Shown here: positions 52,899-62,272 of the stretch, piece by piece
Position numbering within the stretch: position 1 is the first letter of the stretch
Layout: the number at the start of each line of letters is the position of its first letter
Assembly: GCA_038523925.1 (NCBI GenBank)
Contig: JBCBIY010000012.1
Span: forward strand, 1-64,000
Origin: JBCBWG01 sp038523925
Lineage (GTDB): Bacteria; Pseudomonadota; Alphaproteobacteria; Rhizobiales; Hyphomicrobiaceae
Reading direction: 5' to 3'
DNA length: 64,000 nt
Translations under genes and position numbers: made by a program
The notes under the pieces: model-generated
Database searches by the model: none
Told to the model about the DNA's origin: nothing
The model's input: only the letters and a program-made list of their open reading frames with translations

Positions 52899-54371
52899 AT
52901 GTTTGGAAAACGCTCAGGCGAGCCGGGAGCCCGCACGCCGAAGGCTGTGGCGCCAGCACCGGAACAGGCGCCGGCACAGCAGTCGGCTGCTCCGGTGGCA
53001 GAGGCACCGCGTCCCGAACCTGCCCGTATAGACACATCTGGCGGCGGCAAGCGCTCGGAAGAGTACTATGACGTAAAGACAACCGTCTTTAACGCCTTGA
53101 TCGACACGATCGACCTCACGCAGCTTGCCAAGCTCGACCCGACCGCGGCGCGTGAAGAGATCCGCGACATCGTCAGCGAAATTATTCAGCTGAAGAACGT
53201 CGTGATGTCGATTGCCGAGCAGGAAGAGCTGCTCGAAGACATCTGCAACGATGTTCTCGGCTATGGCCCGCTTGAGCCGCTGCTGGCGCGCGACGACATC
53301 GCCGACATCATGGTGAACGGCGCCGGCGTCACCTTCATCGAGGTGGACGGCAAGGTCATGGAGACCAACGTCAAGTTCGCCGACAACCAGCAGTTGATGA
53401 ACATCTGTCAGCGCATCGTGAGTCAGGTCGGCCGCCGCGTTGATGAGTCGAGCCCGATCTGCGACGCACGTCTTGCTGACGGTTCACGTGTAAACGTGAT
53501 TGCGCCGCCGCTCGCGATCGATGGCCCCGCGCTCACCATTCGTAAGTTTAAGAAGGACCGGCTAAAGCTCGACCAGCTTGTAAAGTTTGGCTCGATCTCG
53601 CCTGACGGCAAATCGATCCTCGAAGTGATTGGCCGGACGCGATGCAACATCCTCGTCTCGGGCGGCACGGGTTCCGGCAAGACGACGCTGCTGAACTGTT
53701 TGTCGTCATGTATCGATCTCGATGAGCGCGTAATTACGTGTGAGGACTCAGCGGAACTTCAGCTTCAGCAGCCGCACGTTGTGCGTCTTGAGACACGCCC
53801 GCCAAACCTCGAAGGCGAGGGCGAGATCACCATGCGTGACCTCGTCAAGAACTGTCTGCGTATGCGGCCTGAGCGCATCATCGTGGGTGAGGTTCGCGGA
53901 CCGGAAGCGTTCGACCTTTTGCAGGCCATGAACACTGGCCACGACGGCTCGATGGGCACGCTCCACGCCAACTCGCCGCGTGAAGCGCTCTCGCGTCTTG
54001 AATCGATGATCATGATGGGTGGTTACACGCTGCCGACCAAGACCATTCGCGAAATGATCACGGGCTCAATCGACATCATCGTCCAGGCCGCGCGTCTTCG
54101 CGACGGCTCACGCCGCATCACGCACGTCACGGAAGTGGTCGGCATGGAAGAAGAAGTCGTCACGCTCCAGAACATCCTCGTCTACGAAATCACTGGCGAA
54201 GATCCGGAGACGGGCAAGCTCGTTGGCCGGCACCGCTCGACGGGCATTGCGCGGCCGCGGTTCTACGAGCGCGCTGAATATTACGGCGAACAGTACAAGC
54301 TCTCTGAAGCGCTCGCGTCGTCTGAAGTGCAGGACGCGCAGGGCAACGTGCGGGGTGAGACCGGTGTTTGA
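52899..54371 (+). CDS. cpaF: Secretion/pilus ATPase CpaF/TadA
   Basis: 490 residues. The first 50 are Ala/Pro-rich. Then the N-domain with VLGYGPLEPLLARDDIADIMVNG, Walker A GGTGSGKTT at 255-263, the Asp box, Walker B (PERIIVGEVRGPEAFDLL) and GHDGSMGTLHANSP, the His box. It is the hexameric motor for pilus extension and retraction. The tadB start overlaps its stop by 8 bp. Confidence 0.97.
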   Translation: MFGKRSGEPGARTPKAVAPAPEQAPAQQSAAPVAEAPRPEPARIDTSGGGKRSEEYYDVKTTVFNALIDTIDLTQLAKLDPTAAREEIRDIVSEIIQLKNVVMSIAEQEELLEDICNDVLGYGPLEPLLARDDIADIMVNGAGVTFIEVDGKVMETNVKFADNQQLMNICQRIVSQVGRRVDESSPICDARLADGSRVNVIAPPLAIDGPALTIRKFKKDRLKLDQLVKFGSISPDGKSILEVIGRTRCNILVSGGTGSGKTTLLNCLSSCIDLDERVITCEDSAELQLQQPHVVRLETRPPNLEGEGEITMRDLVKNCLRMRPERIIVGEVRGPEAFDLLQAMNTGHDGSMGTLHANSPREALSRLESMIMMGGYTLPTKTIREMITGSIDIIVQAARLRDGSRRITHVTEVVGMEEEVVTLQNILVYEITGEDPETGKLVGRHRSTGIARPRFYERAEYYGEQYKLSEALASSEVQDAQGNVRGETGV

Positions 54372-55362
54372 TCCGCAAACCATGCAGATGCTGGTTATGG
54401 CGTTTGCCGGCGTCTCAGCCGCGGCCGTCGTGTACGCTGTCGGCTACACGGCATTCTCGGGCGGCGACGCGCTCTCACAGCGCAAAGCCAACGTGACAGA
54501 GAGCATGTCGCGTAAGAAAGCCCGGATCGCGACGGCCGAGCAAGCGAGCAACCGCCGCCAGGCCGTCGCCGATACGCTGAAAGAAATCGAAAACCGGCAG
54601 AAGTCGAAGCAGAAGCTCACGATGCGGCTCCGCCTCGAGCGTGCCGGTCTCGACATCTCGCCGAACGTCTACTGGGGCGCGAGTGCGGTTGCAGGCGTCG
54701 TCACAGCCATCGTCCTGTTTGTCATGGTGCCCAACCTGCACCCAATCGGCTTTGCGATCGCGGGCTTCATTGGCGCGTTTGGCTTGCCGCGTTGGGTCGT
54801 CAGCTTCATGACCAAGCGGCGCTACAACAGGTTTCTCGCCGAGTTCGCGAACGCCATTGAGATCATCGTACGCGGTGTGAAATCGGGTCTGCCGCTCAAC
54901 GAATGCCTCGGCATCATTTCGCGCGAGAGCCCGGAACCGATCCGCTCAGAGTTTCAGGAAGTCGTCGAGCAGCAGCGCGTCGGCGTGCCGCTTGGTGAGT
55001 GCTTTGAACGCATGATCGCGCGGGTGCCGCTGGCGGAGACGAAATTCTTTGCGATCGTCATCGCGATCCAGCAGCAGGCAGGCGGTAACTTGTCGGAGGC
55101 GCTTGGCAACCTTGCCGGCGTGCTGCGCGACCGCAAGACCATGCAGAATAAGGTGAAGGCGCTGTCGTCTGAAGCGAAGGCTTCGGCCATGGTGCTCGGC
55201 GCCCTGCCGTTCATCGTCGCCGGTCTCGTCTACATCACCACACCGGACTACATCTCGCTCATGTGGACCAAGAAGTACGGCCAGTTCATGCTCGCGTGCG
55301 CCGGCATCTGGATGCTGATCGGCATCCTCGTGATGAAGAAGATGATCGCATTCAAATACTGA
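54364..55362 (+). CDS. tadB: Tad platform protein TadB
   Basis: 332 residues, GTG 54364 overlapping the cpaF stop by 8 bp. N-terminal membrane segment (residues 9-27), a basic cytoplasmic linker (SQRKANVTESMSRKKAR), two membrane segments near 100-145, the T2SSF domain with RVGVPLGECFERMIARVPLAE and QQQAGGNLSEALGNLAGVLRDR, and two C-terminal membrane segments. It is an inner-membrane platform protein acting with TadC and CpaF. Confidence 0.94.
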   Translation: MFDPQTMQMLVMAFAGVSAAAVVYAVGYTAFSGGDALSQRKANVTESMSRKKARIATAEQASNRRQAVADTLKEIENRQKSKQKLTMRLRLERAGLDISPNVYWGASAVAGVVTAIVLFVMVPNLHPIGFAIAGFIGAFGLPRWVVSFMTKRRYNRFLAEFANAIEIIVRGVKSGLPLNECLGIISRESPEPIRSEFQEVVEQQRVGVPLGECFERMIARVPLAETKFFAIVIAIQQQAGGNLSEALGNLAGVLRDRKTMQNKVKALSSEAKASAMVLGALPFIVAGLVYITTPDYISLMWTKKYGQFMLACAGIWMLIGILVMKKMIAFKY

Positions 55363-55427
55363 TCGCTTGGCTTGAGCGCCGCCCTTTATCGGGCGCGCGT
55401 TAGCGGTCTGGCAACCGAGGTGCCGTG

Positions 55428-56405
55428 ATGCTTGAATTTATCGAACTCATTATGCGGCCGCAGTTCTTGATCTACGTCCTCTCGGGCGTGGCTGCATTCG
55501 CGACGGTTCTGACGATTGCGCTGCCGATGATTACAGCGGACCGGATGGACCAGCGCATGCGCGTCATGGCGACGGAGCGCGATAAGATGCGCGCGGCCCG
55601 CATGAACGACTTCAAGAACCAAGAAGCCGGCGGCCGCCTGAGGCAGCAGAACAAGGGCACGATCCAACAGATCGTCGACAGCCTGGACCTGCGCTCGAAG
55701 TTTGAGACCGATGAGCTGAAGCACAAGCTCAAGATGGCCGGTTTGCGCGGCCCATCCTCGGTCTACATCTACGCGTTCACCCGCATCGCCGCACCAATCC
55801 TCTTCTTCCTTTTCGGTCTGCTCTACTTCTTCGTCATCAACCAGAACCTCGATTGGCCGCCAATGATGAAAGTCATGGGCGCGGCAGCCGCGGGCTTCCT
55901 CGGCTTCTATCTGCCGAACATTCTGCTCGAGAACCGCGTGCAACGCCGGCAGGCCTCGCTCAAGGCTGCGTTTCCGGACTCGCTCGACATGCTGCTGATC
56001 TGCGTGCAGTCGGGCATGTCGATTGAAGCCGGCTTCGGCCGGGTTGCGACGGAGATTTCGAGCCAGTCAATGGAGCTTGCCGAAGAGCTCAGCCTGACGA
56101 CGGCGGAACTCTCCTACCTGCAGGACCGCAAGAAGGCTTTCGAGAACCTCGGCAAGCGGACCGGTCTTCCCGGCATCAAGTCGGTTGCAACCGCGCTGAT
56201 CCAGGCGGAGCAGTACGGTACGCCGGTTGGTCAGGCGCTGCGCGTGATGGCGAAAGAGAACCGCGAGATGCGGATGTCGGAAGCTGAGAAGAAGGCGGCT
56301 GCGCTGCCGCCGAAGCTGACGGTTCCGATGATCTTGTTCAACCTGCCGGTGCTGTTCGTCGTCATCCTTGGCCCGGCGATGATCCAGATCTTCAAGTGGG
56401 AGTAG
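55428..56405 (+). CDS. tadC: Tad platform protein TadC
   Basis: 325 residues from ATG 55428 (GTG 55425 adjoins; ACCGAGG fits the ATG better). It has the TadC pattern: an N-terminal membrane segment, two central ones (residues about 118-165), and the T2SSF domain (CVQSGMSIEAGFGRVATE, EQYGTPVGQALRVMAKENRE) followed by a C-terminal membrane segment. It partners TadB. Last gene of the Tad operon, with a strong terminator 116 bp further on. Confidence 0.94.
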   Translation: MLEFIELIMRPQFLIYVLSGVAAFATVLTIALPMITADRMDQRMRVMATERDKMRAARMNDFKNQEAGGRLRQQNKGTIQQIVDSLDLRSKFETDELKHKLKMAGLRGPSSVYIYAFTRIAAPILFFLFGLLYFFVINQNLDWPPMMKVMGAAAAGFLGFYLPNILLENRVQRRQASLKAAFPDSLDMLLICVQSGMSIEAGFGRVATEISSQSMELAEELSLTTAELSYLQDRKKAFENLGKRTGLPGIKSVATALIQAEQYGTPVGQALRVMAKENREMRMSEAEKKAAALPPKLTVPMILFNLPVLFVVILGPAMIQIFKWE

Positions 56406-56521
56406 GCGGACCGCGGGCTTGCGTTCGCCCTCGGCGCGATGAACCCGGCCGCCACTGACCGTAAGTGTTCCGCGGATGACTTGAATGTCGCGTCAAACGA
56501 GTTGTGCGTCCAGACAGCAGG

Positions 56522-56557
56522 CGCCGCGCTCAAACCTTGAGCGCGGCGTTTGTGTTT
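56522..56557 (+). terminator. Rho-independent terminator of the Tad operon
   Basis: A 12-bp stem (56522-56533 with 56537-56548) with loop ACC, followed by TTTGTGTTTT. Confidence 0.88.
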
Positions 56558-56568
56558 TGGACTGATCG

Positions 56569-56898
56569 CTACTCGCCGAGGTGGCGCATGTTCACCCAGC
56601 CGCGCACACCGCGCCAACTGACCCTGCACCAGCGGCCTTCACACGGGCCCTCGCACACGATGCCTGAGGCGTTGTGCGGCAGGCGGCCGACGATGCTCCG
56701 GCTCGCACGCGGGCCCGACCTGACGTTCAACTGATCTGAGCGCGCGACATTGCGCACGCGATAGGTGTCGGGCCCATGTGCGCAGTCAATCTGGTACTGC
56801 GCGCGTGCAGGCGTCGCGCCTGCGAAACTTGCAGCCAGCGCCACGATCGCGAGTCCGCCCCACACGTGACCGCTCCAAAGCCGTTGCGGTAGGGTCAT
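56569..56898 (-). CDS. Exported bacterial SH3-domain protein
   Basis: 109 residues. Signal peptide at residues 1-34 (GLAIVALAASFAGATPARA). The mature part is an SH3b domain: DQLNVRSGPRASRSIVGRLP, CEGRWCRVSWRGVRGWVNMRHL. SH3b domains often bind cell-wall peptides, but the partner here is unknown. It also has four cysteines. Transcribed alone on the minus strand, convergent with tadC. Confidence 0.8.
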   Translation of the reverse strand: MTLPQRLWSGHVWGGLAIVALAASFAGATPARAQYQIDCAHGPDTYRVRNVARSDQLNVRSGPRASRSIVGRLPHNASGIVCEGPCEGRWCRVSWRGVRGWVNMRHLGE

Positions 56899-57015
56899 CG
56901 CCAGAACTCCCTGTTGCAGCGCAAAGCCTAGCGCTTGCTTTAGTCTGTATCATCTGCCCGCTGAATTGCCGATGAATAGCTGCAAACACCACCGGCCGAC
57001 AATGAGGAAGCGTGC

Positions 57016-57651
57016 ATGACCCCTCCGTTCGATCCGGCCGCGATCTCGTGGGTCGAGGCCATCAATGATGTTCGCGCGCGCCATCCGAAGATGCAGAAGC
57101 GTGCGGCCGACAAGGTGCTTGATCACCTCGATGCGCACTGCCGGGCGATCCTTGCGCTCTCGCCCTTCTGCGTGATGGCGACGTCAGGTCCGGGCGGGCT
57201 TGACGTCTCGCCGCGCGGTGACCCTCCGGGTTTCCTGCGCCCGCTCGATGAAAAGCACGTGCTGCTGCCGGATCGCATTGGCAACAACCGGTTTGATGGT
57301 GTTGCAAACCTGTTCGCCGATCCGCGGGTCGCCCTCCTGGTGCTCGTGCCAGGCATGTCGGAGACGCTGCGCATCAACGGCACGGCGCGTGTGACGGATG
57401 ATGCCAAGCTGCTCGAGCCAAGCGCCGTGCAGGGCCGCGCGCCGACGATTGGGATCGTTGTCCGCGTCGATGAAGCGTTCCTGCACTGCGCCAAAGCGCT
57501 CAATCGCAGCCGGCTCTGGGACCGGGACGCACAGATCGATCGCGGTGTCCTGCCAAGTTACTCGCAGATGCTCGCCGATCATGTCGACGGCCTCACGCTT
57601 GAGCAGTCTCTGGCGATGGACGCGGATATGAAAGCGCGCGGCCTTTACTGA
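57016..57651 (+). CDS. Pyridoxamine 5'-phosphate oxidase family protein (MSMEG_1061-like)
   Basis: 211 residues. FMN-binding split-barrel family: FCVMATSGPGGLDVSPRGDPPGF near residues 51-73 and LLPDRIGNNRFDGVANLF near 83-100, then ALLVLVPGMSETLRINGTARV. This subgroup is broader than pdxH, and its substrate is not known, so I do not assign vitamin B6 synthesis. Transcribed alone, convergent with the DnaJ-like gene. Confidence 0.85.
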   Translation: MTPPFDPAAISWVEAINDVRARHPKMQKRAADKVLDHLDAHCRAILALSPFCVMATSGPGGLDVSPRGDPPGFLRPLDEKHVLLPDRIGNNRFDGVANLFADPRVALLVLVPGMSETLRINGTARVTDDAKLLEPSAVQGRAPTIGIVVRVDEAFLHCAKALNRSRLWDRDAQIDRGVLPSYSQMLADHVDGLTLEQSLAMDADMKARGLY

Positions 57652-57672
57652 CGGCGGCCGGCGACGCGCGCG

Positions 57673-58152
57673 CTACTTGCCCGAGCGGGATGCCTTCATC
57701 ATGCGGAAGGCTTGATTGATCTGCTTGGCTTTCGCCTCGACGTAGTCGGCGACCTCCGGCGGCAGCTCGACGCCAGCGAACCGGTCCGGATGATACCGCT
57801 TGGCGAGGTCGCGGTAGGCTTGGCGAACTGTGTCCCAAGCCGCATCGGCGGAGACGCCGAGGACATGCGCTGGGCGCATCGCAGCATCACCGGTTTCTGC
57901 AGGCGCCGCGAGCGGGCGCGGCATAACCGGGCGAATAATCTTCAGCCGCTTGATCTCGTCTTTCGGCACAAAGTCCGCTTCGCCGTCGTGGGTCTCGACA
58001 TAAAGAAAGTCGTCGGCGCCCTTCATAAGTTGGTGGACCGCACGGCCCCGCTCGAGCGCCGCGCGGCCGGACAGCGCCGTGCCATCGTCAAGCGTGATCT
58101 CGACGGCGATCAGGACGGCGTTGTGGCTGTCGATCGGGTTGCGCTCGAACAT
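57673..58152 (-). CDS. DnaJ-domain protein
   Basis: 159 residues from ATG 58152, with CAGGTCAG before it. The N-terminal 85 residues (VEITLDDGTALSGRAALERG and a two-strand pattern) form an uncharacterised domain. A J domain follows with VLGVSADAAWDTVRQAYRDLAKRYHPDRF, including the HPD motif. No G/F or zinc-finger region is present, so it is a co-chaperone-like type III protein. A partner Hsp70 is not in the window. Confidence 0.83.
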   Translation of the reverse strand: MFERNPIDSHNAVLIAVEITLDDGTALSGRAALERGRAVHQLMKGADDFLYVETHDGEADFVPKDEIKRLKIIRPVMPRPLAAPAETGDAAMRPAHVLGVSADAAWDTVRQAYRDLAKRYHPDRFAGVELPPEVADYVEAKAKQINQAFRMMKASRSGK

Positions 58153-58366
58153 GCTCTGACCTGGCTGATGCGGACCGAGCGAGCTTAACCGCATAGCGGA
58201 AACCCTTGGTTAAGACCTGGGCCCTGACCAGAGCGGCGGAATTGCGCCGCGGCGACCACGCCAGCGTGTGCTCGCAGATCCTGATCGCCCCGCGCAGCCT
58301 TGTCAGAGAGGCGGTGCGGGCGTATTTGCCTGCGGTATCCGAAGATCAAAACCGATTGGCAAAACC

Positions 58367-59407
58367 ATGGGTTACCGAATCGCCGTCGTCGGCGCCACGG
58401 GCAACGTGGGCCACGAACTCCTGAACGTCCTCTACGAGCGCGAATTCCCGGCAGATGAAGTCTTCGCTGTCGCCTCGCGCCGCTCGATCGGCAAGGACGT
58501 CACATTCGGCGACACGAACCTCAAATGCCACGACCTCGAACAGTTCGATTTCTCAAAGTGCGACTTCGCGCTGATGAGCGCGGGCGGGACGGTCTCTAAG
58601 GAGTGGGCGCCAAAGATCGCGGCAACCGGCTGCATCGTGATCGATAACTCATCGGCCTGGCGCTATGACCTCGACGTGCCACTGATCGTGCCTGAGGTGA
58701 ACGCCGATGTGCTGACCGAGTACATGGCGCGCAATAACCGCAAGAACATCATCGCCAATCCGAACTGCTCGACGGCGCAGCTCGTCGTCGCGCTGAAGCC
58801 GCTGCATGACGAGAACCCGATCAAGCGCGTGGTGGTCTCGACGTATCAGTCCGTGTCGGGCGCGGGTAAAGCTGCGATGGACGAGCTGTGGCATCAGACA
58901 AAGGGCAAGTATGTGCCTGGCCAGGAAGTCGACGCGTCGAATTTCCCCAAGGAGATTGCGTTCAACGTCATTCCGCACATCGACACCTTCATGGAAGACG
59001 GCGCCACGAGGGAAGAGTGGAAGATGATGGCGGAGACGAAAAAGATCGTCGACCCGAAGATCAAGCTGACGGCGACGTGCGTCCGCGTGCCCGTGTTTGT
59101 CGGCCACTCGGAAGCGGTCAACGTTGAGTTTGAACGCCCGATGACGGTTGCCGAAGCGCGCTCGATCTTGCGCGAGGCGCCGGGCGTAATGGTGGTCGAT
59201 AAGCGCGAAGACGGTGGCTACGTGACGCCCGTCGATGCGGCCGGTGAGTTCGCGACGTACGTCTCGCGCATTCGCGAGGACCTGACGATCGAGAACGGTC
59301 TCAACATGTGGGTTGTGTCCGACAACCTTCTGAAGGGCGCCGCGCTCAACACCGTCCAGATTGCCGAGACGATCCTGCAGCGCAAGCTGCTGCCGAAAGC
59401 GGCATGA
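58367..59407 (+). CDS. asd: Aspartate-semialdehyde dehydrogenase
   Basis: 346 residues from ATG 58367. The nucleotide-binding GATGNVG is at residues 9-15; the catalytic cysteine is C134 in IANPNCSTAQL. It reduces aspartyl phosphate to aspartate-4-semialdehyde, the branch point to lysine/diaminopimelate, threonine and methionine. It overlaps the next gene by ATGA, so the two are translationally coupled. Confidence 0.96.
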   Translation: MGYRIAVVGATGNVGHELLNVLYEREFPADEVFAVASRRSIGKDVTFGDTNLKCHDLEQFDFSKCDFALMSAGGTVSKEWAPKIAATGCIVIDNSSAWRYDLDVPLIVPEVNADVLTEYMARNNRKNIIANPNCSTAQLVVALKPLHDENPIKRVVVSTYQSVSGAGKAAMDELWHQTKGKYVPGQEVDASNFPKEIAFNVIPHIDTFMEDGATREEWKMMAETKKIVDPKIKLTATCVRVPVFVGHSEAVNVEFERPMTVAEARSILREAPGVMVVDKREDGGYVTPVDAAGEFATYVSRIREDLTIENGLNMWVVSDNLLKGAALNTVQIAETILQRKLLPKAA

Positions 59408-60225
59408 GCGCAGTCGATCCGGTCGTGCAGGATCGACGGACGACGGCCGACGCATCGGGTCCGAAGCTTGAACTTCAGGTCTTCGGGCCGATGTTCGGAC
59501 TGCCGGACCCGTCGCCGTTCTGCGCAAAAGCCATCGTGCTTCTGAAGCTGTCCGGGCTGGCCTTCGAGACGGTCAAGTTCGACATGGTCAAAGCGCCAAA
59601 GGGCAAGGCCCCGGTGCTCATGATCGATGGCGAGCCATTGCCCGATTCAACGTTCATCAGGTTCGCGCTCGAAGACCGGTTCGGCGTCGACTTTGATGGC
59701 GCCATGTCGGCCAAAGACAAGGGCGTCGCATGGGCCGCGGAGAAGATGGCTGAGGACCATCTCTACTACGTCATCATGTCCGAGCGCTGGGTGGACGATG
59801 CGAACTTCCAAACGGGACCGGCGCAGTACTTTGACGAAATTCCGCAACCGATACGGCCTGTTATCCGCACCATGGTGCGCCGCCGCGTCCGCAAGACGCT
59901 CCACGCACAGGGTTTCGGCCGGCACACGATCGCCGAACAGACCCGCCTTGCGGTCCGCGGTTATGAGGCGATCGGCGAGATCCTCAGCGACCGGCCATGG
60001 CTTGGCGGTGAGGCACCATGCGGATCCGACGCGTCGGTTTGGGCAAGCGTTGCCTGCATCATGGCGGACAGTTTCGGGTCGCCGACGCGCGACGCGATCC
60101 AGGCGAATACGACGCTCAAGTCCTATCGCGACCGCGGCATGAAAATCTGGTTTCCAGAGTTCGCGAAACGCTTGTCGATTGAGAGCTCGTGCGGGTTCGG
60201 TTGGACCGCCGGACGCCAAAGATAA
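59404..60225 (+). CDS. Glutathione S-transferase-like protein, metaxin/FAEES type
   Basis: 273 residues, ATG 59404 overlapping the asd stop. N-terminal thioredoxin fold with SPFCAKAIVLLKLSGLAFE and KGKAPVLMIDGEPLPDST, then a long helical C-terminal domain (ERWVDDANFQTGP, CGSDASVWASVACIM). This matches the GST_N_4/GST_C_6 group with metaxins, Tom37 and failed-axon-connection proteins. Its biochemical role in bacteria is unknown. Co-transcribed with asd by coupling. Confidence 0.8.
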   Translation: MSAVDPVVQDRRTTADASGPKLELQVFGPMFGLPDPSPFCAKAIVLLKLSGLAFETVKFDMVKAPKGKAPVLMIDGEPLPDSTFIRFALEDRFGVDFDGAMSAKDKGVAWAAEKMAEDHLYYVIMSERWVDDANFQTGPAQYFDEIPQPIRPVIRTMVRRRVRKTLHAQGFGRHTIAEQTRLAVRGYEAIGEILSDRPWLGGEAPCGSDASVWASVACIMADSFGSPTRDAIQANTTLKSYRDRGMKIWFPEFAKRLSIESSCGFGWTAGRQR

Positions 60226-60377
60226 TGCGCGAAACCAAGGGCCCGGATCAGATCAAGCGAGCGCACGCGAACCGGACCTGATGGCGCCGTCGCCCGCGTC
60301 GAGCCCCGCTAACACTCGCGTGAAAACAACAGATTCGCTTTCAGATGCGGGCCTTCGGCTCTACGGTGAGGGGTACC

Positions 60378-60995
60378 ATGAGCCAGGATCGCCATACCGT
60401 GCTTCGCGCGCGCATCGTCGCCAACGCGACGCGCATCTTGGAGACGGAGGGGCTGCAGGCGCTTCAGGCGCGGCGCCTCGCGAGCGATGCCGGCTGCGCT
60501 ATTGGAACGCTTTATAATGTCTTCGGCGGTCTTGATGACGTCATCATCGCAGCCAACACCGTCACGCTCGAACAGCTCGGCCAGCGCCTCGTCGAAGTGA
60601 AGCAGGATCACGCAGGCTCGGGCATCGGGCCCGTGCTCTCCGCGTTTGCGCTCGCTTATCTCGAGTTCGCGATCGCGCACCGCATGGCGTGGCGAACGCT
60701 TTTTGAGCATCAGATGGATGGCGGGAAGTCAGTCCCGGATTCCTATCGGGATAAGCAGGCGCAGCTCTTTGCGATCGTCGAAGACACGATCGCGCCGTTC
60801 GCGTCGACTGAGGCTGAAGCAAAGCTCTTAAGCCGCGCGATGTTTAGCGCAGTTCACGGCCTCGTCGCGCTCGCGCTGGACGAGAAACTTGGCGCCTATG
60901 ATGAGGAGGCGACGCGACAACAGATTGCCTGGGTCGTCGACGCGGCCGCCGCCAAGATCACATCGGACACGTCTGAGCTGCAAAGCTCGCCGTGA
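60378..60995 (+). CDS. TetR family transcriptional regulator
   Basis: 205 residues from ATG 60378, with GAGGGG before it. The N-terminal helix-turn-helix region reads RIVANATRILETEGLQALQARRLASDAGCAIGTLYNVFGGLDD, as in TetR/AcrR repressors. The C-terminal domain (AYLEFAIAHRMAWRTLFEHQM) is of the WHG-type found in a subset of alphaproteobacterial TetRs. Its target may be its own promoter or the asd-GST unit upstream, which I cannot show. Confidence 0.85.
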   Translation: MSQDRHTVLRARIVANATRILETEGLQALQARRLASDAGCAIGTLYNVFGGLDDVIIAANTVTLEQLGQRLVEVKQDHAGSGIGPVLSAFALAYLEFAIAHRMAWRTLFEHQMDGGKSVPDSYRDKQAQLFAIVEDTIAPFASTEAEAKLLSRAMFSAVHGLVALALDEKLGAYDEEATRQQIAWVVDAAAAKITSDTSELQSSP

Positions 60996-61080
60996 AGGTG
61001 CGTCGCCTCAACCGGTGATCAGTCATAGGGTCGCCGAACGACCCGAACGTCAAGCCGATGCCCAGTGGCCGGCTAAGATC

Positions 61081-61254
61081 TTAATCGGCGACTTGCTCAA
61101 TCCGCCTGAGCTGATCTTTGAGCCTCAGTTTCTCGCGCTTTAATCGGGTGATGGTGAGGTCGTCGACGGACGGGTGGAGCTGGGCCTCTTCAATCTTTCT
61201 GGCGACGGCCCGGTGTTTTGACTGCAGTTCCGCTACGTGTGCGTCGAGCGCCAT
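61081..61254 (-). CDS. YdcH-like DUF465 protein (copy A)
   Basis: 57 residues from ATG 61254, with GGAGG upstream. A coiled-coil peptide (HVAELQSKHRAVARKIEEAQ, ITRLKREKLRLKDQL) of the DUF465 family, which is named but not functionally assigned. Divergent from the second copy at 61443. Confidence 0.8.
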   Translation of the reverse strand: MALDAHVAELQSKHRAVARKIEEAQLHPSVDDLTITRLKREKLRLKDQLRRIEQVAD

Positions 61255-61442
61255 GAGAACCTCCGTAAAAATCACCAATTCGCAGAGTGTGGCAGATGGC
61301 CTGTGGGTTGTCTAACTCCGCGTGCGCCCTGCCGCCGGGCATCGTGGGTAACTTCTAAAGATGCGTCCCGATCCCGTTTTGGGCGGCCGCGCTTGCGCTT
61401 GTCTTCAAAGGGAAAATCGGCTTAGTCCGGCTTACGCGATCG

Positions 61443-61670
61443 ATGGCCCGGCACAGGTCTCAGATGGACGACAAGGAAGAACGCGAGCTGCACGAGAAGC
61501 TCGCGCTGCTGCGGACAGAACACCGCGACCTTGATGAGCGCATCCGCACGCTCGAGGAGTCGGCGCCTTTCGACCAGTTCAGCATCATGCGCATGAAGAA
61601 GCGGAAGCTGATGGTCAAAGACCAACTCGCAACGCTTGAGGACAAGCTGTTTCCGGACATCATTGCCTGA
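61443..61670 (+). CDS. YdcH-like DUF465 protein (copy B)
   Basis: 75 residues from ATG 61443; ATG 61464 is an alternative start. The same coiled-coil family as the gene at 61081: HEKLALLRTEHRDLDERI and MRMKKRKLMVKDQLATLEDKL. It lies 101 bp upstream of purE, in the same direction. The function is unknown. Confidence 0.8.
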   Translation: MARHRSQMDDKEERELHEKLALLRTEHRDLDERIRTLEESAPFDQFSIMRMKKRKLMVKDQLATLEDKLFPDIIA

Positions 61671-61771
61671 CGCAGACGTCTGCACAGCGCGGCGGCACAT
61701 ATTGCAAAAGCCCGCCGGCGCTGGTTTTGTCTCGGGCTTCCCGTCAATGGAAGACGTAAGGCCGCGGCCGG

Positions 61772-62272
61772 ATGACGAAGCAAAGCCCAAAGGTCGGCAT
61801 CATCATGGGGAGCCAGTCTGACTGGCCGACGATGAAGCGTGCCGCGGATGTGCTCGATGAACTCGGCGTTGCCTTCGAGGCGAAGATCGTCTCAGCCCAT
61901 CGCACGCCGGAACGGCTCTACGACTACGCGCGCTCAGCCGAAAGCCGCGGATTGTCCGTCATCGTCGCGGGAGCCGGCGGGGCCGCACACCTGCCAGGCA
62001 TGGCGGCGGCGATGACACCGCTGCCCGTCCTCGGTGTTCCGGTGGAATCGAAGGCGCTCAGCGGTCACGACAGCCTGTTGTCGATCGTCCAAATGCCGGC
62101 TGGCGTCGCCGTCGGGACGTTGGCGATTGGCGCGCCGGGGGCTGCAAACGCCGGCCTGCTGGCAGCCCAGATCCTCTCGGTCAGCGACGCCGAACTCCGC
62201 CGCCGCATCATCGATTGGCGGGCTGGCCGCACCAACGCCGTGGCGGACGCGCCGAGCGACCTTCCGTCGTGA
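61772..62272 (+). CDS. purE: N5-carboxyaminoimidazole ribonucleotide mutase
   Basis: 166 residues of the class I PurE family: VGIIMGSQSDWPTMKRA, VSAHRTPERLYDYA and GAGGAAHLPGM. It moves the carboxyl group of N5-CAIR to C4, giving CAIR. It overlaps purK by GTGA, and the two act in series in de novo purine synthesis. Confidence 0.97.
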   Translation: MTKQSPKVGIIMGSQSDWPTMKRAADVLDELGVAFEAKIVSAHRTPERLYDYARSAESRGLSVIVAGAGGAAHLPGMAAAMTPLPVLGVPVESKALSGHDSLLSIVQMPAGVAVGTLAIGAPGAANAGLLAAQILSVSDAELRRRIIDWRAGRTNAVADAPSDLPS

